The notes: generated by a model from the letters alone, not told the origin. A stretch of 12,136 nucleotides of DNA from Rubrivivax sp. (GCA_030693565.1 JAUYAJ010000339.1:1-12136); one strand, 5' to 3'. Positions 1 to 6,636 are shown, counted from the first letter of the stretch. Numbers and translations are program-made.

Positions 1-753
1 CTGCCGGTGATGTTCGTGCTGCTCGGTCTGCGCCTGGTGCAGCAGCACGGCCGCGCGCTGCAGGACGCCGAACAAGGCAAGGCCCACCTGGAAGCGCGGG
101 TGCGCGAGGCCACCGCCGAGATCGAGCACAACTTTCGCCAGCTCACCGAACTGCGCGTCGAGCAAGTGACCGAGCGCGAGAGGAAACGCATCGCCGCCGA
201 TCTTCACGACGACCTCGGCGCCAAGCTGCTGACCATCGTCCACACCAGCGAGTCCGAACGCATCTCGACGCTGGCGCGCGAGGCGCTGGAAGAGATGCGA
301 CTGTCGGTGCGCGGGCTGACCGGCAAGCCCATGCGGCTGGCCGATGCGCTGGGCGACTGGCGCGCCGAAGTGGTGGCGCGGTTGTCACAGGCCGGCGTCG
401 AGACCGACTGGTCGGCGCCCGACGACTTGCCGCAGACGCTGTCGGCGCGCGCCTTCGTACAAACCACGCGCATCCTGCGCGAAGCCACCAGCAACATCAT
501 CAAGCACAGCGGCGCCTCGCGCTGCGAGATGCGGTTCCAGGTCGCCGAAGGCGACTTCCAGCTCGTCATCCAGGACAACGGCCAGGGCATTCCGCTCGAA
601 CTCGATGGCCGGCTGGACCGCGGCCACGGCATGGCGAGCATGAAACACCGGGCCAAACAACTGCAGGGCCAGTGCCTGGTCGAGTCGGGACCGGGCCATG
701 GAACCGTGATACGCCTCACGATCCCGCTCGATCGTGCGGTGCAGGCGCTGTAG
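1..753 (+). CDS. Sensor histidine kinase, NarL/DesK (HisKA_3) type, 5' end cut by window
   Basis: This is the C-terminal part of a two-component sensor kinase. It autophosphorylates on histidine and passes the phosphate to a response regulator, most likely the next gene. The reading frame is open from base 1, so the true start lies upstream. Counting from base 1, residues 1-13 (LPVMFVLLGLRLV) look like the end of a membrane segment. Residues ~15-60 are charged and heptad-like, consistent with a coiled-coil linker. The H-box is RIAADLHDDLGAK with the phospho-accepting His at residue 69. The ATPase domain shows an N-box (REATSNIIKH, Asn165), a G1 box (DNGQGI, 192-197) and a G2 box (RGHGM, 207-211). 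The HDDLG form of the H-box marks the HisKA_3 class. The sensing domain is outside the window, so the signal is unknown. The stop is TAG at 751-753, 30 nt before the regulator gene. Confidence 0.93.
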   Translation: MPVMFVLLGLRLVQQHGRALQDAEQGKAHLEARVREATAEIEHNFRQLTELRVEQVTERERKRIAADLHDDLGAKLLTIVHTSESERISTLAREALEEMRLSVRGLTGKPMRLADALGDWRAEVVARLSQAGVETDWSAPDDLPQTLSARAFVQTTRILREATSNIIKHSGASRCEMRFQVAEGDFQLVIQDNGQGIPLELDGRLDRGHGMASMKHRAKQLQGQCLVESGPGHGTVIRLTIPLDRAVQAL

Positions 754-772
754 CTCAGGCGAGCGCGGCCGA

Positions 773-778
773 TAAGAT
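773..778 (+). promoter_or_regulatory. Possible -10 element abutting the response-regulator start
   Basis: TAAGAT matches the sigma70 -10 consensus at 4 of 6 positions and ends 5 nt before ATG 784. No recognisable -35 and no Shine-Dalgarno sequence are seen. It is weak alone, but the same arrangement recurs at ruvA, ruvB and the DUF2946 gene. The regulator could equally be expressed only from a kinase-gene promoter upstream. Confidence 0.25.
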
Positions 779-783
779 CGTCG

Positions 784-1446
784 ATGAAGGCCCACCACAC
801 GATGAACAACATCCTGCTGCTCGAAGACCTGCCCGAGATCCGCGTCTGGCTGCGCAAGCTCGTGCTGCAGGTGTTTCCAACGGCGCAGATCTCCGAGAGC
901 GCGCGGGTCCACGACGCCATCGCGCTGGTGCAGGCGGTCAAGTTCGACCTCGCGCTGATCGACCTGGGCCTGCCCGACGGCAGCGGTGTCGACGTCGTCA
1001 CCAAGCTGCGCGATCTGCAGCCCGACGCGCTGTCGGTGGTGGTGACCATCCACGACGACGACGAGCACCTGTTCCCGGCACTTCAGGCCGGCGCTTTCGG
1101 CTACATCCTGAAAGAGCAACCGCGCGAGCTCATCACCGAGCAGTTGCAGCGCATCAGCCAGGGCGAGCCGCCGCTGTCACCGTCGATCGCGCGCCGGGTC
1201 ATGAAACATTTCAGCGAGAAAGCCAAGCCGCAGGCCAACGCGATGCCGATGGTGTCGCTGACCGACCGCGAAAGCGAAGTGCTGCTGCGCGTGGCCAAGG
1301 GCTATACGCTGCCCGAAATCGGCGTCCAGCTCGGCCTGTCGCGCCACACCATCGCCGACTACGTCAAGCAGATCTACCGCAAGCTCAACGTCAGCTCGCG
1401 CGCCGAAGCGGCGCTCGAAGCCCAGCGCATGGGACTGTTCGGCTGA
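784..1446 (+). CDS. Two-component response regulator, LuxR/NarL family
   Basis: This is a cytoplasmic DNA-binding response regulator of 220 aa, the usual length for the NarL family. Residues ~8-125 form a receiver domain with acidic residues E14/D15, phospho-acceptor D60 (in LALIDLGLPDG), switch Thr88 and conserved Lys110 (GYILKE). A LuxR-type helix-turn-helix follows at ~158-215 (LTDRESEVL; GLSRHTIADYVKQIYRKL). It is probably the partner of the histidine kinase that ends 30 nt upstream, and the two may share a transcript. The start is uncertain. ATG 784 is used here, but ATG 802 would give a protein starting MNNILLLED, closer to the family norm. Neither has a clear Shine-Dalgarno sequence. 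A -10-like TAAGAT at 773-778, 5 nt before ATG 784, would favour the longer form if it is a leaderless promoter. The target genes are unknown. Confidence 0.93.
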   Translation: MKAHHTMNNILLLEDLPEIRVWLRKLVLQVFPTAQISESARVHDAIALVQAVKFDLALIDLGLPDGSGVDVVTKLRDLQPDALSVVVTIHDDDEHLFPALQAGAFGYILKEQPRELITEQLQRISQGEPPLSPSIARRVMKHFSEKAKPQANAMPMVSLTDRESEVLLRVAKGYTLPEIGVQLGLSRHTIADYVKQIYRKLNVSSRAEAALEAQRMGLFG

Positions 1447-1452
1447 GCATCC

Positions 1453-1499
1453 AGGCTGCCTTCGCAAGGCGAAGTCAAGGCGCCAAGCGCCGGCCGTAG
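1453..1499 (+). repeat. 47-nt two-hairpin repeat, copy 1
   Basis: This copy begins 7 nt after the response-regulator stop. It is identical to copy 2 (1541-1587) at 43 of 47 positions with no gaps, in the same orientation. It can fold into two small hairpins. The first pairs 1458-1465 with 1469-1476 (one mismatch, loop AAG). The second pairs GGCGC at 1479-1483 with GCGCC at 1487-1491 (loop CAA). No T-tract follows, so it is not a classical terminator. It looks like a REP-type intergenic palindromic element. Confidence 0.75.
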
Positions 1500-1518
1500 C
1501 GTCGAAAACGAGGGGACA

Positions 1519-1535
1519 CAGCGGCGCAGCCGCTG
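1519..1535 (+). other. Hairpin between the two repeat copies
   Basis: CAGCGGC at 1519-1525 and GCCGCTG at 1529-1535 form a perfect 7-bp stem with a GCA loop. There is no T-tract. It could be a factor-independent transcription end or an RNA-stabilising structure after the response regulator, or simply GC-rich chance. Confidence 0.35.
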
Positions 1536-1540
1536 CGTCG

Positions 1541-1587
1541 AGGCTGACTTCGCAACGCGAAGTCAAGGCGCAAGGCGCCGGCCGTAG
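1541..1587 (+). repeat. 47-nt two-hairpin repeat, copy 2
   Basis: This is the second direct copy, 88 nt downstream of copy 1 and ending 11 nt before the ruvA start. Its first hairpin is perfect: GACTTCGC (1546-1553) pairs with GCGAAGTC (1557-1564) around an AAC loop. The second pairs GGCGC (1567-1571) with GCGCC (1575-1579) around AAG. The differences from copy 1 fall mostly in loops or still leave the stems able to pair, so the folded shape appears conserved. Its last bases overlap the putative ruvA -10 element. Confidence 0.75.
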
Positions 1588-1592
1588 ACAAT
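1587..1592 (+). promoter_or_regulatory. Putative ruvA -10 element (leaderless arrangement)
   Basis: GACAAT matches the -10 consensus TATAAT at 4 of 6 positions, inside TAGACAAT at 1585-1592, and is followed by exactly 6 nt and then ATG 1599. A start site about 7 nt downstream of the hexamer would fall on the A of the ATG. No Shine-Dalgarno sequence precedes ruvA. No good -35 is visible, and that region lies inside repeat copy 2. Confidence 0.4.
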
Positions 1593-1598
1593 GCGCCC

Positions 1599-2174
1599 AT
1601 GATTGGCAGACTCACCGGCGTCATCGCGGACAAATCGCCCCCGCTCGTGGTCATCGATGTGGGCGGCGTCGGCTATGAAGTCGACGTGCCGATGAGCAGC
1701 TATTTCAACCTGCCCGCGCTCGGCGAGCGCGTCACGCTGCTGACCCACTTCGTCGTCCGCGAAGACGCCCAGGTGCTGTTCGGCTTTCTCACCGCCTCCG
1801 AGCGCAGCACCTTTCGAGAACTGGTCAAGATCAGCGGCGTCGGCCCGCGCACCGCGCTGGCCATCTTGTCCGGGCTCAGCGTCGCCGACCTGGCGCAGGC
1901 GGTGAGCCGGCAGGAAGTGGTGCGCCTGGTCAAGGTGCCCGGCATCGGCAAGAAGACCGCCGAGCGGCTGCTGCTCGAACTCAAAGGCAAGCTCGGCGCC
2001 GACCTGGCCCAAGGCGGCGGCGCCGCGCTGAGCGACGTTCAGGGCGACATCGTCCAGGCCTTGATGGCGCTGGGCTACAACGAGCGCGACGCCAAAGCCG
2101 CGCTCAAAGGCCTGCCCGCCGACGCCAGCGTCAGCGACGGCATCAAGCTGGCGCTGCGCTCGCTCAACAAGTAA
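1599..2174 (+). CDS. ruvA: Holliday junction branch migration protein RuvA
   Basis: RuvA binds four-way DNA junctions as a tetramer and loads the RuvB ATPase, so that together they drive branch migration in recombinational repair. The 191-aa length is normal for the family. The N-terminus MIGRLTGVI is the typical RuvA start and begins the OB-fold domain (~1-62). Two helix-hairpin-helix motifs follow: ISGVGPRTALAIL (~78-90) and VPGIGKKTAERLLLELKGK (~113-131). The C-terminal domain, which contacts RuvB, covers ~145-191 (ALMALGYNERDAKAAL). The ATG start is fixed by the family N-terminus although no Shine-Dalgarno sequence is present. It follows the two-hairpin repeat pair and precedes a hydrolase gene. 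Its partner ruvB lies about 2.3 kb downstream rather than next to it, as it often is elsewhere. Confidence 0.98.
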   Translation: MIGRLTGVIADKSPPLVVIDVGGVGYEVDVPMSSYFNLPALGERVTLLTHFVVREDAQVLFGFLTASERSTFRELVKISGVGPRTALAILSGLSVADLAQAVSRQEVVRLVKVPGIGKKTAERLLLELKGKLGADLAQGGGAALSDVQGDIVQALMALGYNERDAKAALKGLPADASVSDGIKLALRSLNK

Positions 2175-2223
2175 AGCCGCGCGGCGCTGCTATGGTCGGG
2201 CTCCGACCGCGCGCCACCGACCC

Positions 2224-3429
2224 ATGGCCAAGCCCAAGCACCTCCGCCCTGCCGACCTACGCGGCACCAGCCAGCTGGCCGTCGACGCCACGCTCGGCCT
2301 GGTCGACCTGGTCGAGAACCTGCACCACAACATCTCGCGCACGCCCTGGCCGCTGGGCCAGACCTCGACGCAGCCGACGCGCGGCATCACCGGGCTGGTC
2401 TACCGCAGCATTCGCGGCGTGACGCGGCTGGTCGGCGGCAGCGTCGACGCCTTGCTCGGCCAGTTGCTGGCGCTGCTCGGCAGCGACGACGCCGCCACCA
2501 TCGCCTCGCCCGAACGCGAAGCCGTGCTGGCGGCGCTGAACGGCGTGCTCGGCGACCATCTGGCGGCGCGCGCCAACCCGCTGGCCACCCCCATGAGCCT
2601 GCGTCACGACGGCCAGACCCTGCGGCCCGGCAGCCCGGTCGCAAGCCCGCGCCGGCGCTGGTTGCTGACAGTGCACGGCTTGTGCATGGGGGCGGCGCAA
2701 TGGCGGCGCAACGGCCACGACCATGGCGAAATGCTGGCCGAAGCGCTCGGCGCCAGCCGGCTGGCGCTGCACTACAACAGCGGCCTGCACATCAGCCAGA
2801 ACGGGCGCGAGCTGGCGGCCCAGCTCGAAGCCTTGCTGGGCGACTGGCCACTGCCGGTCGACGAGATCGTCATCCTTGGCCACAGCATGGGCGGCCTGGT
2901 GGCCCGCAGCGCCTGCCAGCAGGCCGAAGCCGCCGGCCACCGGTGGCGCCAGCGGCTCAAGTCGCTGGTCTTCCTGGGCTCACCGCACCACGGCGCGCCA
3001 CTCGAGCGTGGCGGCCACTGGGTCGACACCTTGCTCGGCGCCAGCCCTTACACCGCCGCCTTCGCGCGCCTGGGGCAACTGCGCAGCGCCGGCATCACCG
3101 ACTTGCGCCACGGCCGTGTGCTCGACCCAGACTGGGCCGACGCCCCGGCTGCGCGCAGCGGCAGCGACACCCGCGTGGCCCTGCCCTTGCCCGCCGGCGT
3201 GGCCTGCTTCAGCGCCGCCGCGTCGCTGTCGACCGGCCCCGGCGGCAAACTGACCGACCTGCTGGGCGATGGCCTGGTGCCACTGGCCAGCGCGCACGGC
3301 CAGCACGCCGACCCGGCACGCTGCCTGCACTTCGACGCCGCGCACCAGTGGACAGGCTATGGCCTGCACCACCTGGACTTGCTCGACGACGCCGCGGTGG
3401 CGGCGCAGTTACGGCGCTGGTTGGTCTGA
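2224..3429 (+). CDS. Alpha/beta-hydrolase (lipase/esterase-like, PGAP1/DUF676-type)
   Basis: This is a 401-aa predicted serine hydrolase. The catalytic parts of the fold are visible. An oxyanion-hole HG follows a hydrophobic strand (LLTVHGLCMG, His151-Gly152). The nucleophile elbow is GHSMGG with Ser221. A strand and turn follow at FLGSPHHGAP. A probable acid is Asp349 (LLGDGLVPL) and a probable catalytic His is His383 (LHHLDLLDD). The first ~140 residues are a helical, family-specific region (for example VDLVENLHHNI) with no clear signal peptide, so the location is uncertain. The family includes acyl-ester hydrolases and lipases; the substrate here cannot be told from sequence. It starts 49 nt after ruvA and may share its transcript. 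ATG 2224 lacks a Shine-Dalgarno sequence. It converges on the copper chaperone gene with only 16 nt between their ends. Confidence 0.88.
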   Translation: MAKPKHLRPADLRGTSQLAVDATLGLVDLVENLHHNISRTPWPLGQTSTQPTRGITGLVYRSIRGVTRLVGGSVDALLGQLLALLGSDDAATIASPEREAVLAALNGVLGDHLAARANPLATPMSLRHDGQTLRPGSPVASPRRRWLLTVHGLCMGAAQWRRNGHDHGEMLAEALGASRLALHYNSGLHISQNGRELAAQLEALLGDWPLPVDEIVILGHSMGGLVARSACQQAEAAGHRWRQRLKSLVFLGSPHHGAPLERGGHWVDTLLGASPYTAAFARLGQLRSAGITDLRHGRVLDPDWADAPAARSGSDTRVALPLPAGVACFSAAASLSTGPGGKLTDLLGDGLVPLASAHGQHADPARCLHFDAAHQWTGYGLHHLDLLDDAAVAAQLRRWLV

Positions 3430-3430
3430 G

Positions 3431-3455
3431 CAAGGCTGAGCGCGCTCAGTGCTTG
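3431..3455. terminator. Possible bidirectional terminator hairpin between convergent genes
   Basis: A perfect 14-nt palindrome CTGAGCGCGCTCAG at 3436-3449 is flanked by CAAG (3431-3434) and CTTG (3452-3455), which can extend the stem past a small bulge. It lies just after the hydrolase stop (3427-3429) and overlaps the stop codon of the - strand chaperone gene (3446-3448). Neither side has a T-tract, so intrinsic termination would be weak. Confidence 0.4.
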
Positions 3456-3904
3456 TGCATCGGCGCAGCCGCTTGCGTCATCACCTTGACGTCGACGCGC
3501 TGCTCGCCGGCCTTCTCGAAGCGCAGCGTGAGGGCAAAGCTGCTGCCCGCCTTCAGCGGCGCCTTCAGCCCCATGAACATCAGGTGCAGGCCACCGGGCT
3601 TGAGCTCGACGGTCTGGCCGGCGGGCACGTCGATGGCGTCGACCTGGCGCATGCGCATGATGTTGCCGTCCATCGCCATCGAGTGCAGCTCGACGCTGCG
3701 CGCCACCTCGGTCTGCGCCGACAGCAGGCGGTCGGCCGTCGGCCCGCCGACGATGCGCAGAAAGCCGCCACCGCCGGCCTGGCCCTCGACGGTGGGGCGG
3801 GCCCAGGGCGCTTCGACCTGGGGTGCGGGCTGGGCGCGCGCGGCGGCGGTCGCCAGCGTGAGCGTGACCAGGGCAGTGGTGATCAGCAGGGCAATGGTTT
3901 TCAT
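3446..3904 (-). CDS. Periplasmic copper chaperone PCu(A)C
   Basis: This is a 152-aa exported copper(I)-binding protein of the PCu(A)C family, members of which deliver copper in the periplasm, notably to the Cu(A) centre of cytochrome c oxidase. A signal peptide covers about residues 1-24 (hydrophobic core ALLITTALVTLTLA, likely cleavage after ARA). The mature part contains the family copper motif H-x10-M-x21-H-x-M exactly: His74, Met85, His107 and Met109. Further Met/His residues surround it (HSMAM, NIMRM, LMFM) and the C-terminus ends MHKH. The start ATG (complement of 3902-3904) gives a standard signal peptide, but no Shine-Dalgarno sequence is obvious. It lies 126 nt downstream of the DUF2946 gene on the same strand and is probably cotranscribed with it. 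This pairing fits a small copper-handling unit. Confidence 0.95.
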   Translation of the reverse strand: MKTIALLITTALVTLTLATAAARAQPAPQVEAPWARPTVEGQAGGGGFLRIVGGPTADRLLSAQTEVARSVELHSMAMDGNIMRMRQVDAIDVPAGQTVELKPGGLHLMFMGLKAPLKAGSSFALTLRFEKAGEQRVDVKVMTQAAAPMHKH

Positions 3905-4030
3905 GTCGGGCTCGGATGAAGGCTGTGAAGCAGTGCGGCCGCGGCCATGCGGCGGGCGGCCGAAGAAGGGGGTCGTCTGCCGGCGAGGCCGGAAATGGCT
4001 GACGGCACGGCGCCGCAGCGCCGCGCAGAT
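3905..4030 (-). other. Gap between DUF2946 and copper chaperone genes
   Basis: These 126 nt are GC-rich, with several short self-complementary GC runs. I see no gene, clear promoter, Shine-Dalgarno sequence or metal-regulator operator. The spacing is longer than in a tight operon, so a second promoter for the chaperone gene is possible. Confidence 0.5.
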
Positions 4031-4420
4031 TCAGGCGCCGACCGGCGGCCCTCGGGGCTGCGCTGGCGACCACAGCGGCGGCGCCGCCGCGCCGCGCGTG
4101 ACCACTGTCAATGGCGCCGCGGCGGCCGCGACCGGGTGGTGGGCAGCCATCATTGCCGGCAGGCCGAACCCGCCGTCGCCCGTCATGCAATAAGGGCAGT
4201 GCGCCAGATGGCCGGCGGTCGACACCGGCGCCGGCGCGTCGCCGCTGACGGCGTCGATCGCGACCAGCCGCATGCCTTGCGGCGTGCAGACCTCGCTCCA
4301 CACCGTCTTGCCACCCGCCGGCGCGAAGGCTTGCGCCAGCGAAGGCAGCAGCGCCATTGCCAGCAAGGCCCACAGCGCAAGCCAGGCGATGGGGCGACGA
4401 CGATGGCGCAAGGCGTTCAC
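4031..4420 (-). CDS. DUF2946 family protein, likely exported, copper-associated
   Basis: This is a 129-aa protein of the DUF2946 family, whose function is not established. Family genes are often found beside copper-uptake genes, and here PCu(A)C is next downstream. GTG 4420 is chosen as the start, giving MNALRHRRRPIAW. That is a basic N-terminus followed by a hydrophobic stretch (~10-31, ending SLAQAFA) that reads as a signal peptide or membrane anchor. Candidate metal-binding residues are Cys45 (SEVCT), His71, His74, Cys75 and Cys78 (HLAHCPYC), plus His94-His95. The C-terminus (WSPAQPRGPP) is typical of the family. The frame extends upstream to a TTG at 4468, but that would overlap the ruvB start and lengthen the basic N-terminus, so it is less likely. 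There is no Shine-Dalgarno sequence; a -10-like TACACT lies 6 nt before the GTG. Confidence 0.85.
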   Translation of the reverse strand: MNALRHRRRPIAWLALWALLAMALLPSLAQAFAPAGGKTVWSEVCTPQGMRLVAIDAVSGDAPAPVSTAGHLAHCPYCMTGDGGFGLPAMMAAHHPVAAAAAPLTVVTRGAAAPPLWSPAQPRGPPVGA

Positions 4421-4461
4421 CGCCGCAGTGTAGCGGCCGACCCGCTGGCGATAATGCAGCC
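4421..4461. promoter_or_regulatory. Divergent promoter region of ruvB (+) and DUF2946 gene (-)
   Basis: This 41-nt gap must hold the promoters of two divergent genes. On +, GATAAT (4450-4455, 5 of 6 consensus matches) is followed by 6 nt and then the ruvB ATG. On -, TACACT (complement of 4427-4432, 4 of 6) is followed by 6 nt and then the GTG. The two hexamers are exactly symmetrical about base 4441 and 17 bp apart, so each occupies the -35 position of the other. Both transcripts would be leaderless. No clear -35 consensus is present on either strand. Confidence 0.5.
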
Positions 4462-5529
<1,068 letters not shown>

Positions 5530-5546
5530 GCGCGGTCCACCGCGCC

Positions 5547-5564
5547 GCGTGACCTAGTTCACGC
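5547..5564. promoter_or_regulatory. CRP/Vfr-like palindromic operator candidate
   Basis: GCGTGA (5547-5552), spacer CCTAGT, TCACGC (5559-5564): perfect 6-bp inverted arms around 6 nt. It contains the GTGA-N6-TCAC core of CRP-family sites, with the central CTAG of the ideal CRP site. It matches 12 of the 16 bases of the CRP core consensus. It lies 17 nt after the ruvB stop and about 110 bp upstream of the predicted pil start site. It could instead be an RNA hairpin at the ruvB end, but no T-tract follows. Confidence 0.45.
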
Positions 5565-5631
5565 CCGCGCCGCCAACCGCGCTGCTTTGCATCCAGTCGT
5601 TAATGGATGGCCGTTTTCGGCCCGCCTCAAG

Positions 5632-5660
5632 TTGCGCCTGCGCGGGCCGATACATACGAT
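5632..5660 (+). promoter_or_regulatory. Sigma70-like promoter for the minor-pilin operon
   Basis: A -35 TTGCGC (5632-5637) and a -10 TACGAT (5655-5660) are separated by exactly 17 nt. They match consensus at 3 of 6 and 4 of 6 positions, which is reasonable for a GC-rich genome. Transcription would start near 5667, leaving a leader of about 68 nt before pilE. I found no -24/-12 sigma54 motif here. Confidence 0.45.
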
Positions 5661-5722
5661 CAATGCAAGGAATCCGCCGGTCACTCCCGCACCGGCCCGG
5701 AGTCCGCTCGCAGCTCGCAGTC

Positions 5723-5729
5723 AAGGTGG
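5723..5729 (+). promoter_or_regulatory. pilE ribosome binding site
   Basis: AAGGTGG lies 5 nt before ATG 5735. It decides the pilE start: the frame is open back to ATG 5603, but only the 5735 start has this site and gives the short leader expected of a prepilin. Confidence 0.75.
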
Positions 5730-5734
5730 TTTCC

Positions 5735-6160
5735 ATGCATCGATCCAGCCCCCGCGGCTTCACCCTCATCGAGGTGATGATCACGGTCGCCATCGTGGCC
5801 ATCCTGTCCTCGATCGCGCTGCCTTCATACAGTGCCTATGTGCAGCGCTCGCGGGTGCCGGTGGCGCTCGATGCGCTGTCGTCCCACTACACGCGCATGG
5901 AACAGCGCTTCCAGGATGTCGGCAACTACGCCAGCGGCGGCGCCTGTGCCGTGTCGCTGCCAACGGCGACCAACTTCACCATCGCTTGCGCGCTGACGCT
6001 CAGTGGCCAGGGCTTCACGGCCACCGCCACCGGCGCCGGCCCGGTGGCCGGCTACGCCTACACGATCAACCACCTGGGCACGCGCGCCACCACCGCCCAC
6101 CCCAAGGGTTTGCCGGGCAGCAACTGCTGGTCGACCAAGGGCGGCACATGCGACAGCTGA
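5735..6160 (+). CDS. pilE: Type IV minor pilin, PilE/ComP-like
   Basis: This is a 141-aa prepilin. It has a 7-residue basic leader (MHRSSPR) and then G8, cut by prepilin peptidase before Phe9. Mature residues FTLIEVMITVAIVAIL form the classic N-terminal helix with Glu at +5 (Glu13). After the helix come an ALPSY turn and a globular part with four cysteines. C71/C85 and C131/C139 could form two disulfides, the last pair closing a short C-terminal loop (CWSTKGGTC). The protein would be inserted in the inner membrane and then built into the pilus or its tip complex. It heads the minor-pilin operon and overlaps fimT by 13 nt. The family includes PilE of Pseudomonas and the DNA-uptake pilin ComP of Neisseria. 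Which role applies here cannot be decided from sequence alone. It is unlikely to be the major pilin, given its place in this cluster. Confidence 0.88.
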   Translation: MHRSSPRGFTLIEVMITVAIVAILSSIALPSYSAYVQRSRVPVALDALSSHYTRMEQRFQDVGNYASGGACAVSLPTATNFTIACALTLSGQGFTATATGAGPVAGYAYTINHLGTRATTAHPKGLPGSNCWSTKGGTCDS

Positions 6161-6636
6161 GCCCGGCGCGACAGCGCGGCCTGACCCTGGTCGAGCTGAT
6201 GGTCGGCCTGGGCATCGCCGCCTTTCTGGCGCTGAGCGCCGCGCCCCATCTGGCCGACTACGCCACCAACTCGCGGCTGCGCGAAGCCGGCAACTTGCTC
6301 TACAGCGAAGCGCTGCTGGCGCAGAGCGAAGCCATCAAACGCAACCGCCCGGTGCGCCTGGCCAGCAATGGCAGCACGGTGCAAGTGCTCGACATCGCCG
6401 ACCCCGCCAATCCGGTGCAACTGCGCGAGCGCACGCTGCCCGGCAACGTCTCGACCGCCAACGCCGCGCTGGCCTTTGGCAGCGAAGGCCGGCCAGTGCC
6501 CTTCGGCACGTCTGCGGCCATCAACCTGTCGATCAGCGGCATCACCTGCAGCAGCGATCAGCGCTGCCCGGGCCTGCGCGTCGACGCCGGCGGAGCGATC
6601 CGACTATGCGCCAATCACCTCGACAACTGCAGCTGA
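6148..6636 (+). CDS. fimT: Minor pilin/pseudopilin FimT/FimU (GspH/FimT family)
   Basis: This is a 162-aa prepilin of the GspH/FimT family, a low-abundance pilin helping to initiate type IV pilus assembly; FimT proteins have also been linked to DNA uptake. The basic leader MRQLSPARQRG ends at Gly11. Mature LTLVELMVGLGIAAFLALSA has Glu at +5 (Glu16). A hallmark of the family follows the helix: NLLYSEALLAQSEAIKRNRPV, close to the usual region with helix alpha1-C and R-N-R. Two cysteine pairs are possible near the C-terminus (ITCSSDQRC; LCANHLDNC). ATG 6148 overlaps the pilE end by 13 nt. A purine-rich AAGGGCGG at 6137-6144, 3 nt before the start, can serve as ribosome binding site. The gene could equally be named fimU, as the Pseudomonas member in the equivalent operon is called. 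Confidence 0.88.
   Translation: MRQLSPARQRGLTLVELMVGLGIAAFLALSAAPHLADYATNSRLREAGNLLYSEALLAQSEAIKRNRPVRLASNGSTVQVLDIADPANPVQLRERTLPGNVSTANAALAFGSEGRPVPFGTSAAINLSISGITCSSDQRCPGLRVDAGGAIRLCANHLDNCS

Noticed and set aside
2195..2209. GGTCGG/CCGACC hairpin between ruvA and the hydrolase gene
   Set aside because: It has a 6-bp stem, no T-tract and nothing else to suggest function; such stems are expected often at this GC content.
2682..4193. 503-codon + strand open frame across the hydrolase and copper genes
   Set aside because: It is Arg/Ala/Pro-rich shadow sequence crossing several real genes in other frames, with no domain or ribosome binding site.
4357..4461. 35-residue N-terminal extension of ruvB
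   Set aside because: It would run antisense through the DUF2946 start, is Arg/Gly/Pro-rich and is not part of the RuvB family N-terminus. ATG 4462 gives the normal length.
5609..5622. GGCCG-TTTT-CGGCC hairpin after ruvB, considered as terminator
   Set aside because: It has only 5 bp, lies 80 nt past the ruvB stop, and no T-tract follows.
5603..5734. 44-residue upstream extension of pilE
   Set aside because: A prepilin leader is short and basic. ATG 5735 has a good ribosome binding site, and the extension would cross the predicted promoter.
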